From the NCBI RefSeq assembly GCF_030813715.1, contig NZ_JAUSUZ010000001.1, positions 6,076,001-6,140,000 on the forward strand: 64,000 nt of DNA, written 5' to 3'. The position numbers and the translations under genes were made by a program. This DNA comes from Catenuloplanes indicus. Its GTDB lineage: Bacteria; Actinomycetota; Actinomycetes; Mycobacteriales; Micromonosporaceae. Shown one piece after another: positions 8,352-16,551 of this stretch (within the stretch, counting starts at the first letter, position 1; every line of letters begins with the position of its first letter). The notes beneath the pieces are model-generated. The model made no database searches and was not told the DNA's origin. It worked only from the letters and a program-made list of their open reading frames with translations.

Positions 8352-8999
8352 TCAGCGGGCCAGGCCGTTCTGGTACGCGTAGACCACGATCTGCACGCGG
8401 TCGCGCAGGCCGAGCTTGGTCAGGATCCGGCTGATGTGCGACTTGACCGTGGTCTCCGCGACGAACAGCTCGGCGGCGATCTCCGCGTTCGACCGGCCGC
8501 GCGCGACCAGCAGCAGCACCTCGTGCTCCCGGTCGGTGAGCGCGTTCGCCGGGCCCGGTGTCGCCGTGTCGTCCGGGAGGTACGGCGCGAAGCGCTCCAG
8601 CAGCCGCCGGGTGGTGGACGGCGCGACCACGGAGTCGCCGGAGTGCACCACCCGGATCGCGGACAGCAGGTCCTCCGGCGGCGCGTCCTTGAGCAGGAAA
8701 CCGGACGCACCGGCCCGGATCGCGGCGAACGCGTACTCGTCCAGGTCGAACGTGGTCAGCACCAGCACCCGCGGCGGGTCCGGCAGCGCGCGGATCCGGC
8801 GGCACGCGGTCACACCGTCCACCGTGGGCATGCGGACGTCCATCAGCACCACGTCGACCCGGTGCGCGCTGACCGCCTCGATCGCCTCGCCGCCGTCGCC
8901 GGCCTCGGCCACCACGGTCAGGTCCGGCTGCGTCTGCAGCAGCATGCGGAAGCCGGTGCGGACCAGCCGCTGATCGTCCGCCAGCAGGATCCGGATCAT
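8352..8999 (-). CDS. NarL/LuxR-family response regulator
   Basis: A 215-aa DNA-binding response regulator. The receiver domain (1-120) has the acidic pair Asp8/Asp9, phosphoacceptor Asp54 in VLMDVRMP and the conserved Lys in FLLKDA. The C-terminal LuxR helix-turn-helix is NALTDREHEVLLLVARGRSN through VKSHISRILTKLGLRDR. Its ATG overlaps the stop of the upstream sensor kinase by 4 nt, so the two are translationally coupled. The likely target is the downstream permease gene, 76 nt away on the same strand (inference). Confidence 0.93.
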   Translation of the reverse strand: MIRILLADDQRLVRTGFRMLLQTQPDLTVVAEAGDGGEAIEAVSAHRVDVVLMDVRMPTVDGVTACRRIRALPDPPRVLVLTTFDLDEYAFAAIRAGASGFLLKDAPPEDLLSAIRVVHSGDSVVAPSTTRRLLERFAPYLPDDTATPGPANALTDREHEVLLLVARGRSNAEIAAELFVAETTVKSHISRILTKLGLRDRVQIVVYAYQNGLAR

Positions 9000-10207
9000 G
9001 CGATCTCCTTGTCGTACGGCAGTTCCGCGCGCACCCGGAAGCCGCGCTCCGGCCCGGGACCGGTCTCCAGCCGGCCACCGGCCGCGGCGACGCGCTCGCG
9101 CATGCCGGTTATCCCGTGGCCGCCGGTGTGCTGTTCGCGGCCGGGTGGGGTGCCGGTGTGCTGCTCGCCGTCGGCCGGGGTGCCGGTGTCGGTTATCTCG
9201 ACGACCAGGGTGGTGCGGCGCCAGGTCAGCGTGACGGCCGCGGTGGTGCCCGAGCCGCCGTGCTTGAGCGCGTTGGTCAGCGCCTCCTGCACCACCCGGT
9301 ACGCGGTCAGGCCCAGCCCGGCCGTGACCGGTCGCTCCCGGCCGGTGACGGTCAGCGTCGCCGCGACCGGGGCGCCCTCGACCAGCGTCGGGATCGCAGC
9401 CACGCCCGGCTGCGGCGCCGGGCCGTCGCCGGAGTCGCTGCGCAGCACGCCGAGCAGGCCGCGCAGTTCGGTCAGCGCCTCCCGGCCGGTCGACGAGATC
9501 GTGTCCAGCGCCTCGCGGGTCAGCTCCGGCGCGGAGTCCAGCGCGTACCGGGCGCCGTCCGCCTGCACCACGATCACCGACACGTGGTGAGCCACCACGT
9601 CGTGCAGCTCGCGGGCGATCCGCGCGCGTTCCTCCGCGACCGCGGCCCGGTCCAGCGCGCGGCGTTCCCGTTCCAGCCGGTCCGCGCGCTCGGCCAGCTG
9701 CTGGTACCAGCGGCGGCGGCTGCGGGCGGCGTCACCCCAGATCCAGCCGACCGCGAGCGGTGCCGCGTAGACGACCCACAGGATCAGTAAGCCACCGGAG
9801 GTCAGGTTCACCGTGGTCTGCGCGCCGGTGATCAGCCGGGCCACCACCAGCATCGGCGCGGCCGCGATCCAGAACAGGCCGGACCAGCGGGCCCAGCCCG
9901 GCCCGTCCGCCGCGACCGAGTAGAGCACCATCGGCATGGCCAGGTAGACCGGCAGGAAGACGACCGTGTCGGAGACCATGACCAGTGTCAGGCCGGCCGC
10001 CAGGACCAGCAGGTACGCCGTACCCGGCCGGTGGTGCCGGAGCACCATGCCGGCCAGCAGCGCGATCATCACCGGCCAGATCAGCACGCCCGCCAGACCG
10101 TCCGCGACCAGCGCGAACGGGATCGAGGCCAGGCCGAGCGGCGCGGCCACCAGCCCGGTCAGCACGGACGGGTGTCGCCGAAGCCACGCGTAGACCCGGT
10201 GCACCAC
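8996..10207 (-). CDS. HisKA_3 sensor histidine kinase
   Basis: A 403-aa membrane sensor with about five or six transmembrane helices in residues 15-160, then the HisKA_3 dimerisation segment RELHDVVAHHVSVIV with phospho-His202, and an HATPase_c domain (NALKHGG, ITDTGTP, GHGITGMRERVAAAGG). The ATP-lid region around residues 345-365 contains a duplicated EQHTG segment not usual in this family. It pairs with the overlapping response regulator. The sensing part has almost no extracytoplasmic loops, suggesting a membrane-borne signal such as envelope stress (inference). The start is GTG at 10207. Confidence 0.92.
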   Translation of the reverse strand: MVHRVYAWLRRHPSVLTGLVAAPLGLASIPFALVADGLAGVLIWPVMIALLAGMVLRHHRPGTAYLLVLAAGLTLVMVSDTVVFLPVYLAMPMVLYSVAADGPGWARWSGLFWIAAAPMLVVARLITGAQTTVNLTSGGLLILWVVYAAPLAVGWIWGDAARSRRRWYQQLAERADRLERERRALDRAAVAEERARIARELHDVVAHHVSVIVVQADGARYALDSAPELTREALDTISSTGREALTELRGLLGVLRSDSGDGPAPQPGVAAIPTLVEGAPVAATLTVTGRERPVTAGLGLTAYRVVQEALTNALKHGGSGTTAAVTLTWRRTTLVVEITDTGTPADGEQHTGTPPGREQHTGGHGITGMRERVAAAGGRLETGPGPERGFRVRAELPYDKEIA

Positions 10208-10242
10208 GCGAGCGTACGTGCCCCGCCCTTACCCTTGATCCC

Positions 10243-10539
10243 GTGAGCCCGCGCCGCAACCACCGCCGCGATGAGGGCGGCCCGGTCGACCGGGACCGCG
10301 CCCGTCAGGGTGTGCAGACCGTGCAGACCTGGAGCGACGGCGAATGGCTGGTCCGCGGCGTCCCACCGACCAACGCGACCAAGGTCTACCGCTGCCCCGG
10401 CTGCCAGCAGACCATCCCACCGGGCGTGGCACACATCGTGGCCTGGCCGGCGGACGGACGCGGCGACCTCACCGACCGCCGGCACTGGCACAGCGGCTGC
10501 TGGAAGGCACGCGACCGGCGGCACCCGTCCGGTCGCTGA
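10243..10539 (+). CDS. Small conserved Zn-ribbon-like actinobacterial protein
   Basis: A 98-aa protein found widely in actinobacteria and sometimes labelled ATP/GTP-binding without clear basis. It has a CPGC knuckle (YRCPGCQQTIPPG) and a later HWHSGCW segment that could supply the remaining zinc ligands. The conserved core runs from WLVRGV to HSGCW. The GTG start at 10243 follows TACCCT-N7, which resembles a -10 element and fits a leaderless message. It is divergent from the sensor kinase and 13 nt from the hydrolase gene downstream. No function can be assigned. Confidence 0.72.
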   Translation: MSPRRNHRRDEGGPVDRDRARQGVQTVQTWSDGEWLVRGVPPTNATKVYRCPGCQQTIPPGVAHIVAWPADGRGDLTDRRHWHSGCWKARDRRHPSGR

Positions 10540-10552
10540 AAGGATTGCTGTC

Positions 10553-11356
10553 ATGCCCCCGATCCGCGCGAACTCGATCCTGCCCGCCCACCGCGAGGAC
10601 ATCGAACTGCACACCGCCGACGGCCTCACGCTGGTCGGCGAGCTGGCCCGCCCACTGGACCGCGACCCGGTCGCCACGCTGATCTGCCTGCACCCGCTGC
10701 CCACTCACGGCGGCATGATGGACAGCCACGTGTTCCGCAAGGCCGCATGGCGCCTGCCCGCACTGGCCGGCATCGCCGTGCTGCGCTTCAACACCCGCGG
10801 CACCACCAGCACGCGCGGCACCAGCCAGGGCACGTTCGACAACGCCCAGGGCGAGCGCTACGACGTGGCCGCCGCCATCGAGTACGCCGAGTTCGAGGAA
10901 CTGCCGAACGTGTGGCTGCTCGGCTGGTCCTTCGGCACCGACCTGACGCTCAAGTTCGGCTGCGACCCGTCCGTGACCGGCGCGATCCTGCTCTCCCCGC
11001 CGCTGCGCTTCTCCCAGCCCGACGACCTGCGCATCTGGGCCGACACCGGCAAGCCGCTGACCGCGTTGATCCCGGAGTTCGACGACTACCTGCGCCCAGC
11101 CGAGGCGGCCTCGCGCTTCGCCGCGATCCCGCAGGCCGAGGTGGTCGGCGTCGACGGCGCGAAGCACCTGTGGGTCGGCGACGCGGAAACCGTTCTCAAC
11201 GAGGTGGTCAGTCGCGTCGCGCCGGAGGTGCCGGTCCCGCTCCCCACCGATTGGGACGGGCCGATGGAATCCGGCGACTCCAGCGCATACGCGGACCGTA
11301 CGGTGGCGGCTTTCTCCGACGTTCCGGTAACCGGCCCGGAACAGCGCGAGGGCTGA
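10553..11356 (+). CDS. Alpha/beta hydrolase
   Basis: A 267-aa cytoplasmic hydrolase. The nucleophile elbow is GWSFGT (G-x-S-x-G type), the oxyanion-hole loop is CLHPLPTHGGMMDS, and a late Asp/His pair is provided by the DGAKHLWVG segment. This resembles the YtfP/dienelactone-like cytoplasmic group, whose substrates are mostly unknown. The ATG at 10553 follows AAAGGA. The gene lies 13 nt after the small Zn-ribbon gene and is probably co-transcribed. A clean hairpin follows the stop. Confidence 0.87.
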   Translation: MPPIRANSILPAHREDIELHTADGLTLVGELARPLDRDPVATLICLHPLPTHGGMMDSHVFRKAAWRLPALAGIAVLRFNTRGTTSTRGTSQGTFDNAQGERYDVAAAIEYAEFEELPNVWLLGWSFGTDLTLKFGCDPSVTGAILLSPPLRFSQPDDLRIWADTGKPLTALIPEFDDYLRPAEAASRFAAIPQAEVVGVDGAKHLWVGDAETVLNEVVSRVAPEVPVPLPTDWDGPMESGDSSAYADRTVAAFSDVPVTGPEQREG

Positions 11357-11360
11357 ATTC

Positions 11361-11379
11361 CCGCCGGCTTCACCGGCGG
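11361..11379 (+). terminator. Hairpin terminator after the hydrolase gene
   Basis: CCGCCGG (11361-11367) and CCGGCGG (11373-11379) form a 7-bp stem with a 5-nt loop directly after the stop codon at 11356. Confidence 0.55.
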
Positions 11380-11511
11380 CCGTTTCCGCCTGCGGCAACA
11401 GCGTCGCGCGCCGACCGGACCGGCGTGCGACGGAGTCGTTTTCGTTTCGCTTTTCGTGCCGCGGATTCCGTGGTGACGGTAGGTTTGGCGCAGGCCCCTG
11501 AACTGCGGCGG

Positions 11512-11787
11512 TCAGATGCTCGCCTTCGGGCACCGCACTGACGGCGGGCGTGCGGGAATGCCCGGCGGCGACTCGCGGCGCACACCGTCGCCGGCCGCCG
11601 CAGCCTCGGCGTAGGTGCAGCCCCGCACGCGGCGCAGGTGATCGATATGGCCGCGGCGTCTCCCCCGATCGCATTGCTGCTGATCCATTCGGCGAAACTC
11701 GTCGCGCGCAGCAGAATAATCCCGCGACTTGATCCGATCGTGCATCATGGCCACTTCCGCAGATGTGAAGAGCTGTAGCTGGCGCAT
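11512..11787 (-). CDS. Small conserved basic protein (hypothetical)
   Basis: The 91-aa product begins MRQLQLFTSAEVAMMHDR and continues with RDYSAARDEFRRMD and a basic, Arg/His-rich segment. I recognise this as a short family seen repeatedly in Micromonosporaceae-type genomes (pattern LFT...MRDR...NYS..R.EFRR), from memory and without a database match. The C-terminal part after about residue 60 is less family-like. The ATG at 11787 is chosen because the conserved segment starts there. There is no clear ribosome binding site, so expression is uncertain. Confidence 0.5.
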   Translation of the reverse strand: MRQLQLFTSAEVAMMHDRIKSRDYSAARDEFRRMDQQQCDRGRRRGHIDHLRRVRGCTYAEAAAAGDGVRRESPPGIPARPPSVRCPKASI

Positions 11788-12081
11788 GAAGAGGGCTTGC
11801 CACGAAACAGCGATCACTGCCGCCCCGGTAGGCTCATTCGGTCCACATGCGACCGTGCGTAATTCGCAATACGGGACCTTCCCCTCCCGGCGCCAAGGAC
11901 CCGGGAAGCAAACTCGCCGGACCGAGGGGACGCTGGCGGTACTGGGCAAGGCCGGAGGCCGGCTCGCGGGATGAGGTAGCCGCGGGGCGGGTTGGCGGTG
12001 TGACGGAGACCCGGAGTTCGGAGGCGTGATGGCGGAAGGGGGAAGGCCGGGTGCGGGCTCGCAGCCCTCCCCCCGCAGGGA
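11788..12081. other. Intergenic region with no recognised feature
   Basis: Between the small basic protein and the end of the GT2 gene I see no convincing reading frame. The open frames on both strands are Arg/Pro-rich and lack ribosome sites. The segment around 11815-11880 is slightly less GC-rich and may contain the promoter of the small minus-strand gene. Confidence 0.4.
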
Positions 12082-13020
12082 TCAGATCTCGTGGACCGGT
12101 GGCATATCTCCCGGAGCGGGCCACCCGGACAGCCACGTGGCCCGCTCCGACCACACGTCCCCCCAGTACCCCGCACGCCCCGTCACCCGAGCCCCCGCCG
12201 CGCGCAGCGCGATCCCCGCCACCAGCAGCGCCCGCCCCATCCGTGCCCGCCCCGGGGACCAGCGCAGGCGGAGGTACGTGACCTTCCCGCGGAGGACCAT
12301 GACGCGCTTGCCGACGCTGGTCGACGAGGCGCCGTTGACGTGCAGGACCTTGGCGTCCGGGACCAGGGTGGGTACTGCGCCGGCCGCGGTGGCGCGCTGG
12401 GACAGGTCGATGTCCTCGCTGTACATGAAGTAGTCGGGGGTGAAGCCGCCCAGCTGGCTGAAGAGCTCGCGGTCGATCAGGAGGAGGCAGCCGGAGCCGG
12501 CCGGCACCGGGCCGGGCCGGGTGCGGGGGTGGGCCGGCAGTTCCTCGGGGTTGAGGAGTGCGGAGCGGCGGAAGAGGGTGGAGAGGCCGGTGGCGAAGCA
12601 GAGGTAGCCCCAGAGGCTGGGGAGTGCGTAGACGGAGCGGCCGTCGTCGGTGCCGTGGACGTCGAGGGTGCGGCCGACGTAGACGCGCGGGGCGGGGACG
12701 GCGCGCGCGAAGGTCAGGAAGGCGCCGATCACGTCGCCGACCGGTTCGGCGTCCGGGTTGAGCAGCATCAGGTAGTCGCCGGTCGCGTGGGCGGCGCCGG
12801 CGTTGACGGCGCGGCCGAAGCCGACGTTCGCGGCCAGCCGGACCACGCGGACCTGGGGGAGTGCGGCGGCGATCGCGTCGGCGGAGCCGTCCGAGGACGC
12901 GTTGTCGACCACGATCACCTCGTACGACGCGAGGCTGGGCGTGCCGAGCAGGGTGCGCAGCCCGCGGATGGTGAGTTCGCTCGTGTTGTACGAGACCACC
13001 ACGACGCTCACGTCGGTCAT
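12082..13020 (-). CDS. Glycosyltransferase family 2 (rhamnosyltransferase-like)
   Basis: A 312-aa GT-A enzyme. The N-terminus MTDVSVVVVSYNT binds the nucleotide, VVDNASSDGS and LLNPDAEP carry the DxD-type acidic residues, and YFMYSEDIDLSQRA is the catalytic-base segment seen in WbbL-like rhamnosyltransferases. The frame extends upstream, but the ATG at 13020 starts the canonical fold and overlaps the stop of the preceding GT2 by 4 nt. It belongs to the exopolysaccharide cluster and probably adds a deoxyhexose to a lipid-linked intermediate at the inner membrane face. Confidence 0.9.
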   Translation of the reverse strand: MTDVSVVVVSYNTSELTIRGLRTLLGTPSLASYEVIVVDNASSDGSADAIAAALPQVRVVRLAANVGFGRAVNAGAAHATGDYLMLLNPDAEPVGDVIGAFLTFARAVPAPRVYVGRTLDVHGTDDGRSVYALPSLWGYLCFATGLSTLFRRSALLNPEELPAHPRTRPGPVPAGSGCLLLIDRELFSQLGGFTPDYFMYSEDIDLSQRATAAGAVPTLVPDAKVLHVNGASSTSVGKRVMVLRGKVTYLRLRWSPGRARMGRALLVAGIALRAAGARVTGRAGYWGDVWSERATWLSGWPAPGDMPPVHEI

Positions 13021-13835
13021 GCGGAGACTCCCGTCCGGCTCGACTCGTCCCGTTCCCAGGTGGTGCCCGGGGCGCGGCGGGCCTGGATGGCGGCGAGCAC
13101 GGTCAGCCCGAGGTAGATGACGCCGGCCGGGGCCAGCCACGGCTCGCGCAGCACCACGTCGCGCAGCCAGGACCATCGGTCGGACTGCCGGGTGCCGGCC
13201 GAGGATGCGCGCAGCGCCGCGTTGCCGGAGCGGACCCGGCGCAGGCGGCGGAGCAGGTCGGCGGTGCGGCGCGGGGTGGCGACCTCGGCGGCTGCCTCGT
13301 CGACGAGCACGCGTTCGTCCGCGCGGAACAGCGAGTCGAGGAAGAGGTCGTCCGCCGTCACGGCCGGGAACTCGGTGAACCGTGACCGGCCGGTGGCGGA
13401 GAGTGCGATGACGCCGCGCCCGAACAGGCCGGTGCGGACCGCGGGCAGCCGGTTGTGGATCGCGTAGTACGCGCGGACGGCCAGCGGACGGCCGGTCAGG
13501 TCCAGGTCGCGGCGGGGGATCGCGACCGGCGCGCCGGTCCGGCGCAGCGCCTCGGCGAGCCGGTGCACCGCGCCCGGGGTCAGCACCACGTCACCGTCCA
13601 CATAGATGCGCGGGAAACCGGTGGCGGCGCGGTCGCCCGCGTTCAGTGCCGCGGTCTTCGAACCCTCGGCCAGCTCGATCACGTGCACGTCGCCGCGGCG
13701 GCGGGCGATCGTGGCGGTGTCGTCGGTGCAGCCGTTCGGCACCACGATCACCTGCACCCCGGGGCCGGTGACGCGATCGAGGCACCGGTCGAGCATCGCC
13801 GCCTCGTTGTGAGCGGGTATCACCACGCTTATCAC
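13017..13835 (-). CDS. Glycosyltransferase family 2
   Basis: A 272-aa GT-A enzyme beginning MISVVIPAHNEAAML. It has VVPNGCTDDT and the metal-binding IYVDGDVVLTPG, followed by an acceptor domain and one C-terminal hydrophobic helix (AGVIYLGLTVLAA). GTG at 13835 is preferred over the frame's first ATG at 13991 because GAAAGGAA lies just upstream and the first 52 residues of the longer form are unlike any GT2. It is translationally coupled to the next GT2. Confidence 0.86.
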   Translation of the reverse strand: MISVVIPAHNEAAMLDRCLDRVTGPGVQVIVVPNGCTDDTATIARRRGDVHVIELAEGSKTAALNAGDRAATGFPRIYVDGDVVLTPGAVHRLAEALRRTGAPVAIPRRDLDLTGRPLAVRAYYAIHNRLPAVRTGLFGRGVIALSATGRSRFTEFPAVTADDLFLDSLFRADERVLVDEAAAEVATPRRTADLLRRLRRVRSGNAALRASSAGTRQSDRWSWLRDVVLREPWLAPAGVIYLGLTVLAAIQARRAPGTTWERDESSRTGVSA

Positions 13836-14122
13836 TCGGAAATTCCTTTCCTGCCACCGCGAACGCGTCAGCCGAGTCTTTCCGCGTGCGCCTGGAAATG
13901 GCAAGAAGCTCAACGTTGCGAAACGTGCCCGTCCGGTGCGGCATATCCGATTTTTCGCTCCGCAACGCGTCGCTTGTCGCTTAGCCGACACGCTGTTTGG
14001 CTTAGGTGACCTTGTAAACCCGCAGGCCAGGCGGCCAAAGTGGCGTGACGGCCGACAACTTTGAGAACCATCGAACGACGTTGTACGGCCTCGATTTCTA
14101 CCGTTCGTGGGGAGTGGTTTAC
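13836..14122. promoter_or_regulatory. Divergent promoter region of the glycosyltransferase genes
   Basis: This 287-nt gap separates the minus-strand GT2 pair from the plus-strand GT4 gene. It is less GC-rich than its neighbours, for example around 14045-14105 (ACAACTTTGAGAACC), and must hold the promoters for both directions. I could not assign confident -35/-10 pairs. Confidence 0.4.
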
Positions 14123-15418
14123 GTGGCCAGGGATCAGCGGCCGCACGTCGCGATCATCGTGGTGAATCTGCCCGTGGAACGGGATCGCCGGGTGATCCGC
14201 GAGTGCCTCGCGCTGGAGTCCGCGGGCTACCGGGTGACCGCGATCTGCCCGCGTGGACCACAGGCCCTGACGCGGCTCCCGGGCACCCGGGACACCGCGA
14301 TCCGCTCGTTCCGCCAGCCGTTCGCCGGCTCCGGCGTGCTCAGCTTCGCCGGCGAGTTCGCCTGGTCGTTCCTCTGCGTCACGCTGCACCTGCTCCGGCT
14401 GCTGGTCACCGACCGGGTCGACGCGGCCCAGGCATGCAACCCGCCGGACGTGTTCTGGCCGCTGGCGCTGCTGATGCGCCTGATGGGCAAGCCGTTCGTC
14501 TTCGACCACCACGACCTCAGCCCGGAGCTCTACCGGGCCAAGACCGACACGCCGAACCCGGTGGTGCTGCGCATCCTCACGGTCTTCGAGCAGCTGTCGA
14601 TGCGGTGCGCGTCCTGGGTGCTGTCGACGAACGAGTCGTACCGGGAGATCGCGATCGGCCGCGGCGGGCAGGACCCGGCGCGGGTCACCGTGGTCCGCAA
14701 CGGGCCGGCCAGCAGCGAGATCACGCACGCGGCCGCACCGGAGGCCGGCGGCCGGAAGCGGATCGTCTACCTCGGCGTGATCAACCCACAGGACAACGTA
14801 CGCGCCGCGGTGCTGGCGGCGTCCCGGCTGGCCGAGATGCGCGGCCGGGACGACTGGGAGATGGTGATCGCCGGGGACGGCGACAGCCTGCCCGAGCTGC
14901 GCAGCCTCGCCACCGACCTGGGCCTGGACGACGTGGTGTACTTCGCCGGCTGGCTCGGCGGCGACGAGGTGGACGCGCTGCTGGCGTCCGGCACGATCGG
15001 CATCCAGCCGGACCAGCCGGACCCGCTGTCCCACGTCTCGACCATGGCGAAGACCGTGGAGTACGTGGCCCGCGGCCTGCCGGTGGTCGCGGTCGACCTG
15101 CTGGAGACGCGGCGCACCGCCGAGGGCGCCGCGGTCTACACGCCGTCCGCGTTGCCGGAGGAGTTCGCGAAGGCGCTGGACGCGCTGCTGGACGACCCGG
15201 AGGGCCGGGCGCGGATGCGGGAGATCGGGTTGCAGCGCTTCCACAGCCGGCTGGCATGGGAGCACCAGGCGGCCGCATACCTGTCGGTCTGGTCCCAGCT
15301 GGTGCCGATGCCGGCCGTGGCGGAGATCCCCCGGCCGCGGGAGGCGGAGTGGTTCCCGTTCGGCGACGACCACGGCACCGACCACAGCGCCGGCACCGAC
15401 CGGGCCGCCCGGGGATGA
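14123..15418 (+). CDS. Glycosyltransferase family 4
   Basis: A 431-aa GT-B enzyme. The N-terminal domain opens with PHVAIIVVNLPVERDRRV and has FDHHDLSPELY, a pattern of EPS GT4 enzymes. The C-terminal domain has IVYLGVINPQDNV, the acceptor-donor cleft segment YFAGWLGGDEVDALL and the loop GIQPDQPDPLSHVSTMAKTV ending in EYVARGLPVV. GTG at 14123 is chosen because GGGGAG lies 8 nt upstream; GTG at 14045 is possible. Its stop overlaps the next gene (ATGA). The likely role is a sugar transfer in exopolysaccharide repeat-unit assembly. Confidence 0.88.
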   Translation: MARDQRPHVAIIVVNLPVERDRRVIRECLALESAGYRVTAICPRGPQALTRLPGTRDTAIRSFRQPFAGSGVLSFAGEFAWSFLCVTLHLLRLLVTDRVDAAQACNPPDVFWPLALLMRLMGKPFVFDHHDLSPELYRAKTDTPNPVVLRILTVFEQLSMRCASWVLSTNESYREIAIGRGGQDPARVTVVRNGPASSEITHAAAPEAGGRKRIVYLGVINPQDNVRAAVLAASRLAEMRGRDDWEMVIAGDGDSLPELRSLATDLGLDDVVYFAGWLGGDEVDALLASGTIGIQPDQPDPLSHVSTMAKTVEYVARGLPVVAVDLLETRRTAEGAAVYTPSALPEEFAKALDALLDDPEGRARMREIGLQRFHSRLAWEHQAAAYLSVWSQLVPMPAVAEIPRPREAEWFPFGDDHGTDHSAGTDRAARG

Positions 15419-16410
15419 CCGTCGGCAGACGACGTGCGCTGATCGTCGGGGTGCTTCTCGTGGCGCTGCTGGCGGTGGCCGCGGTGGCCTACGCCGGCCG
15501 GACCGGGTGGCTCCTCGGTGCCGAGGCCGGAGACCAGTACCGGCTGGCGAACCCGGTGCCGCCGTCCGGTGGTGCGACCACGCCGGGCGGCACCGGTGGG
15601 CTGGGCGACTCGCCCGCCACCACCGGCTCGCCGGACTCGTCGTCCACCTCGACGTCCGCGCCGGCGCCGTCCCCCGAGGTGGTACGGCCGGGCGAGGGCA
15701 GCACCGGGGTGCCGGACGGCGTGACGCTGACCGCCTACACCGGGCCGCTGCGGATCACCAAGGCCGGCACCGTGATCGACGGCAAGCGGATCGACGGGTG
15801 CCTGGACGTGCGGGCCCGCGACGTGGTGATCAAGCGGTCGAAACTGACCTGCGGCGGCATCATGATCAAGATCGAGCAGAAGACCGCGAACCTGACGATC
15901 GAGGACAGCGACCTGGACGGCGCGCAGACCGGCTTCGTGGCCGGGTACTGGAACTACACGCTGAGCCGGGTGAACGTCTACAACATCGAGGAAGGGCCGC
16001 GGGTCGGCAGCAACGTGATCATCGAGGACAGCTGGTTCCACTCGATGCACCCGGCGCAGTCGGACGAGGCGCACCAGGACCTGATGCAGACCAACGGCGG
16101 GTCCAACTCCACGATCCGCGGCAACGTGTTCGACGCGACCAGCACCGTCGCGGGCGTGTCGTTCAACGCGGCGTTCCAGGTCGGCGCGGAGTTCGAGCCA
16201 CTCGAGAACGTGCTGGTCGAGGAGAACTGGTTCAACGGCGGCGGCTACACGGTCAACATCCGCAACGATCCGCAGATCAGCAACGTGCTGTTCCGGAACA
16301 ACGTCTTCGGGTCCAGGCACGGGTACGGCGCGGTGTCCCGCGCGGACTCACCCGGGATCATCTGGGAGGACAGCAACATCTCCGAGGCCGGCGGCAAGCC
16401 GGTCTGGTAG
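15415..16410 (+). CDS. Membrane-anchored or secreted right-handed beta-helix protein
   Basis: A 331-aa protein with a signal anchor at residues 8-27 (IVGVLLVALLAVAAVAYAG), a Gly/Thr/Ser/Pro-rich linker to about residue 100, and then parallel beta-helix coils (VIDGKRIDGCLDVRARDVVI, LTIEDSDLDGAQTG, NVIIEDSWFHSM, STIRGNVFDATS, VLVEENWFNGG, VLFRNNVFGSR). Such folds bind or cleave polysaccharides (pectate lyase, tailspike types). No catalytic triad is obvious. Translational overlap with the GT4 gene places it in the polysaccharide cluster, so a role in processing or anchoring the polymer outside the cell is plausible. Confidence 0.82.
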   Translation: MTVGRRRALIVGVLLVALLAVAAVAYAGRTGWLLGAEAGDQYRLANPVPPSGGATTPGGTGGLGDSPATTGSPDSSSTSTSAPAPSPEVVRPGEGSTGVPDGVTLTAYTGPLRITKAGTVIDGKRIDGCLDVRARDVVIKRSKLTCGGIMIKIEQKTANLTIEDSDLDGAQTGFVAGYWNYTLSRVNVYNIEEGPRVGSNVIIEDSWFHSMHPAQSDEAHQDLMQTNGGSNSTIRGNVFDATSTVAGVSFNAAFQVGAEFEPLENVLVEENWFNGGGYTVNIRNDPQISNVLFRNNVFGSRHGYGAVSRADSPGIIWEDSNISEAGGKPVW

Positions 16411-16416
16411 CACGAT

Positions 16417-16452
16417 CGCGTAAGGGCAGGCCCGTGGGTCTGCCCTTACGCG
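16417..16452. terminator. Strong bidirectional hairpin terminator
   Basis: A perfect 13-bp stem (CGCGTAAGGGCAG at 16417-16429 with CTGCCCTTACGCG at 16440-16452) and a 10-nt loop lie between the beta-helix gene and the convergent GT2 gene. Confidence 0.78.
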
Positions 16453-16498
16453 TGCCCGGCGACGGACGCTTCGGTCTGCGACACCACCGCGGAACCGG

Positions 16499-16548
16499 TG
16501 CCCGCGGGAGCACTGGGAAGGTGCCCACGCCGGAAGCGGGAAAATCCG
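16499..16548 (+). repeat. Dispersed intergenic repeat, copy 1
   Basis: This stretch of about 50 nt, containing TGCCCGCGGGAGCACT and CGCCGGAAGCGGGAA, recurs in reverse orientation at 44832-44880 with only a few mismatches. Both copies are outside coding sequence. It contains the palindrome CCCGCGGG. Confidence 0.6.
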
Positions 16549-16551
16549 GTT

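Noticed and set aside
13910-15385. Long minus-strand frame opposite the GT4 gene at 14123-15418
   Set aside because: Gln/His/Arg-rich antisense sequence with no known domain; the plus-strand GT4 is clear.
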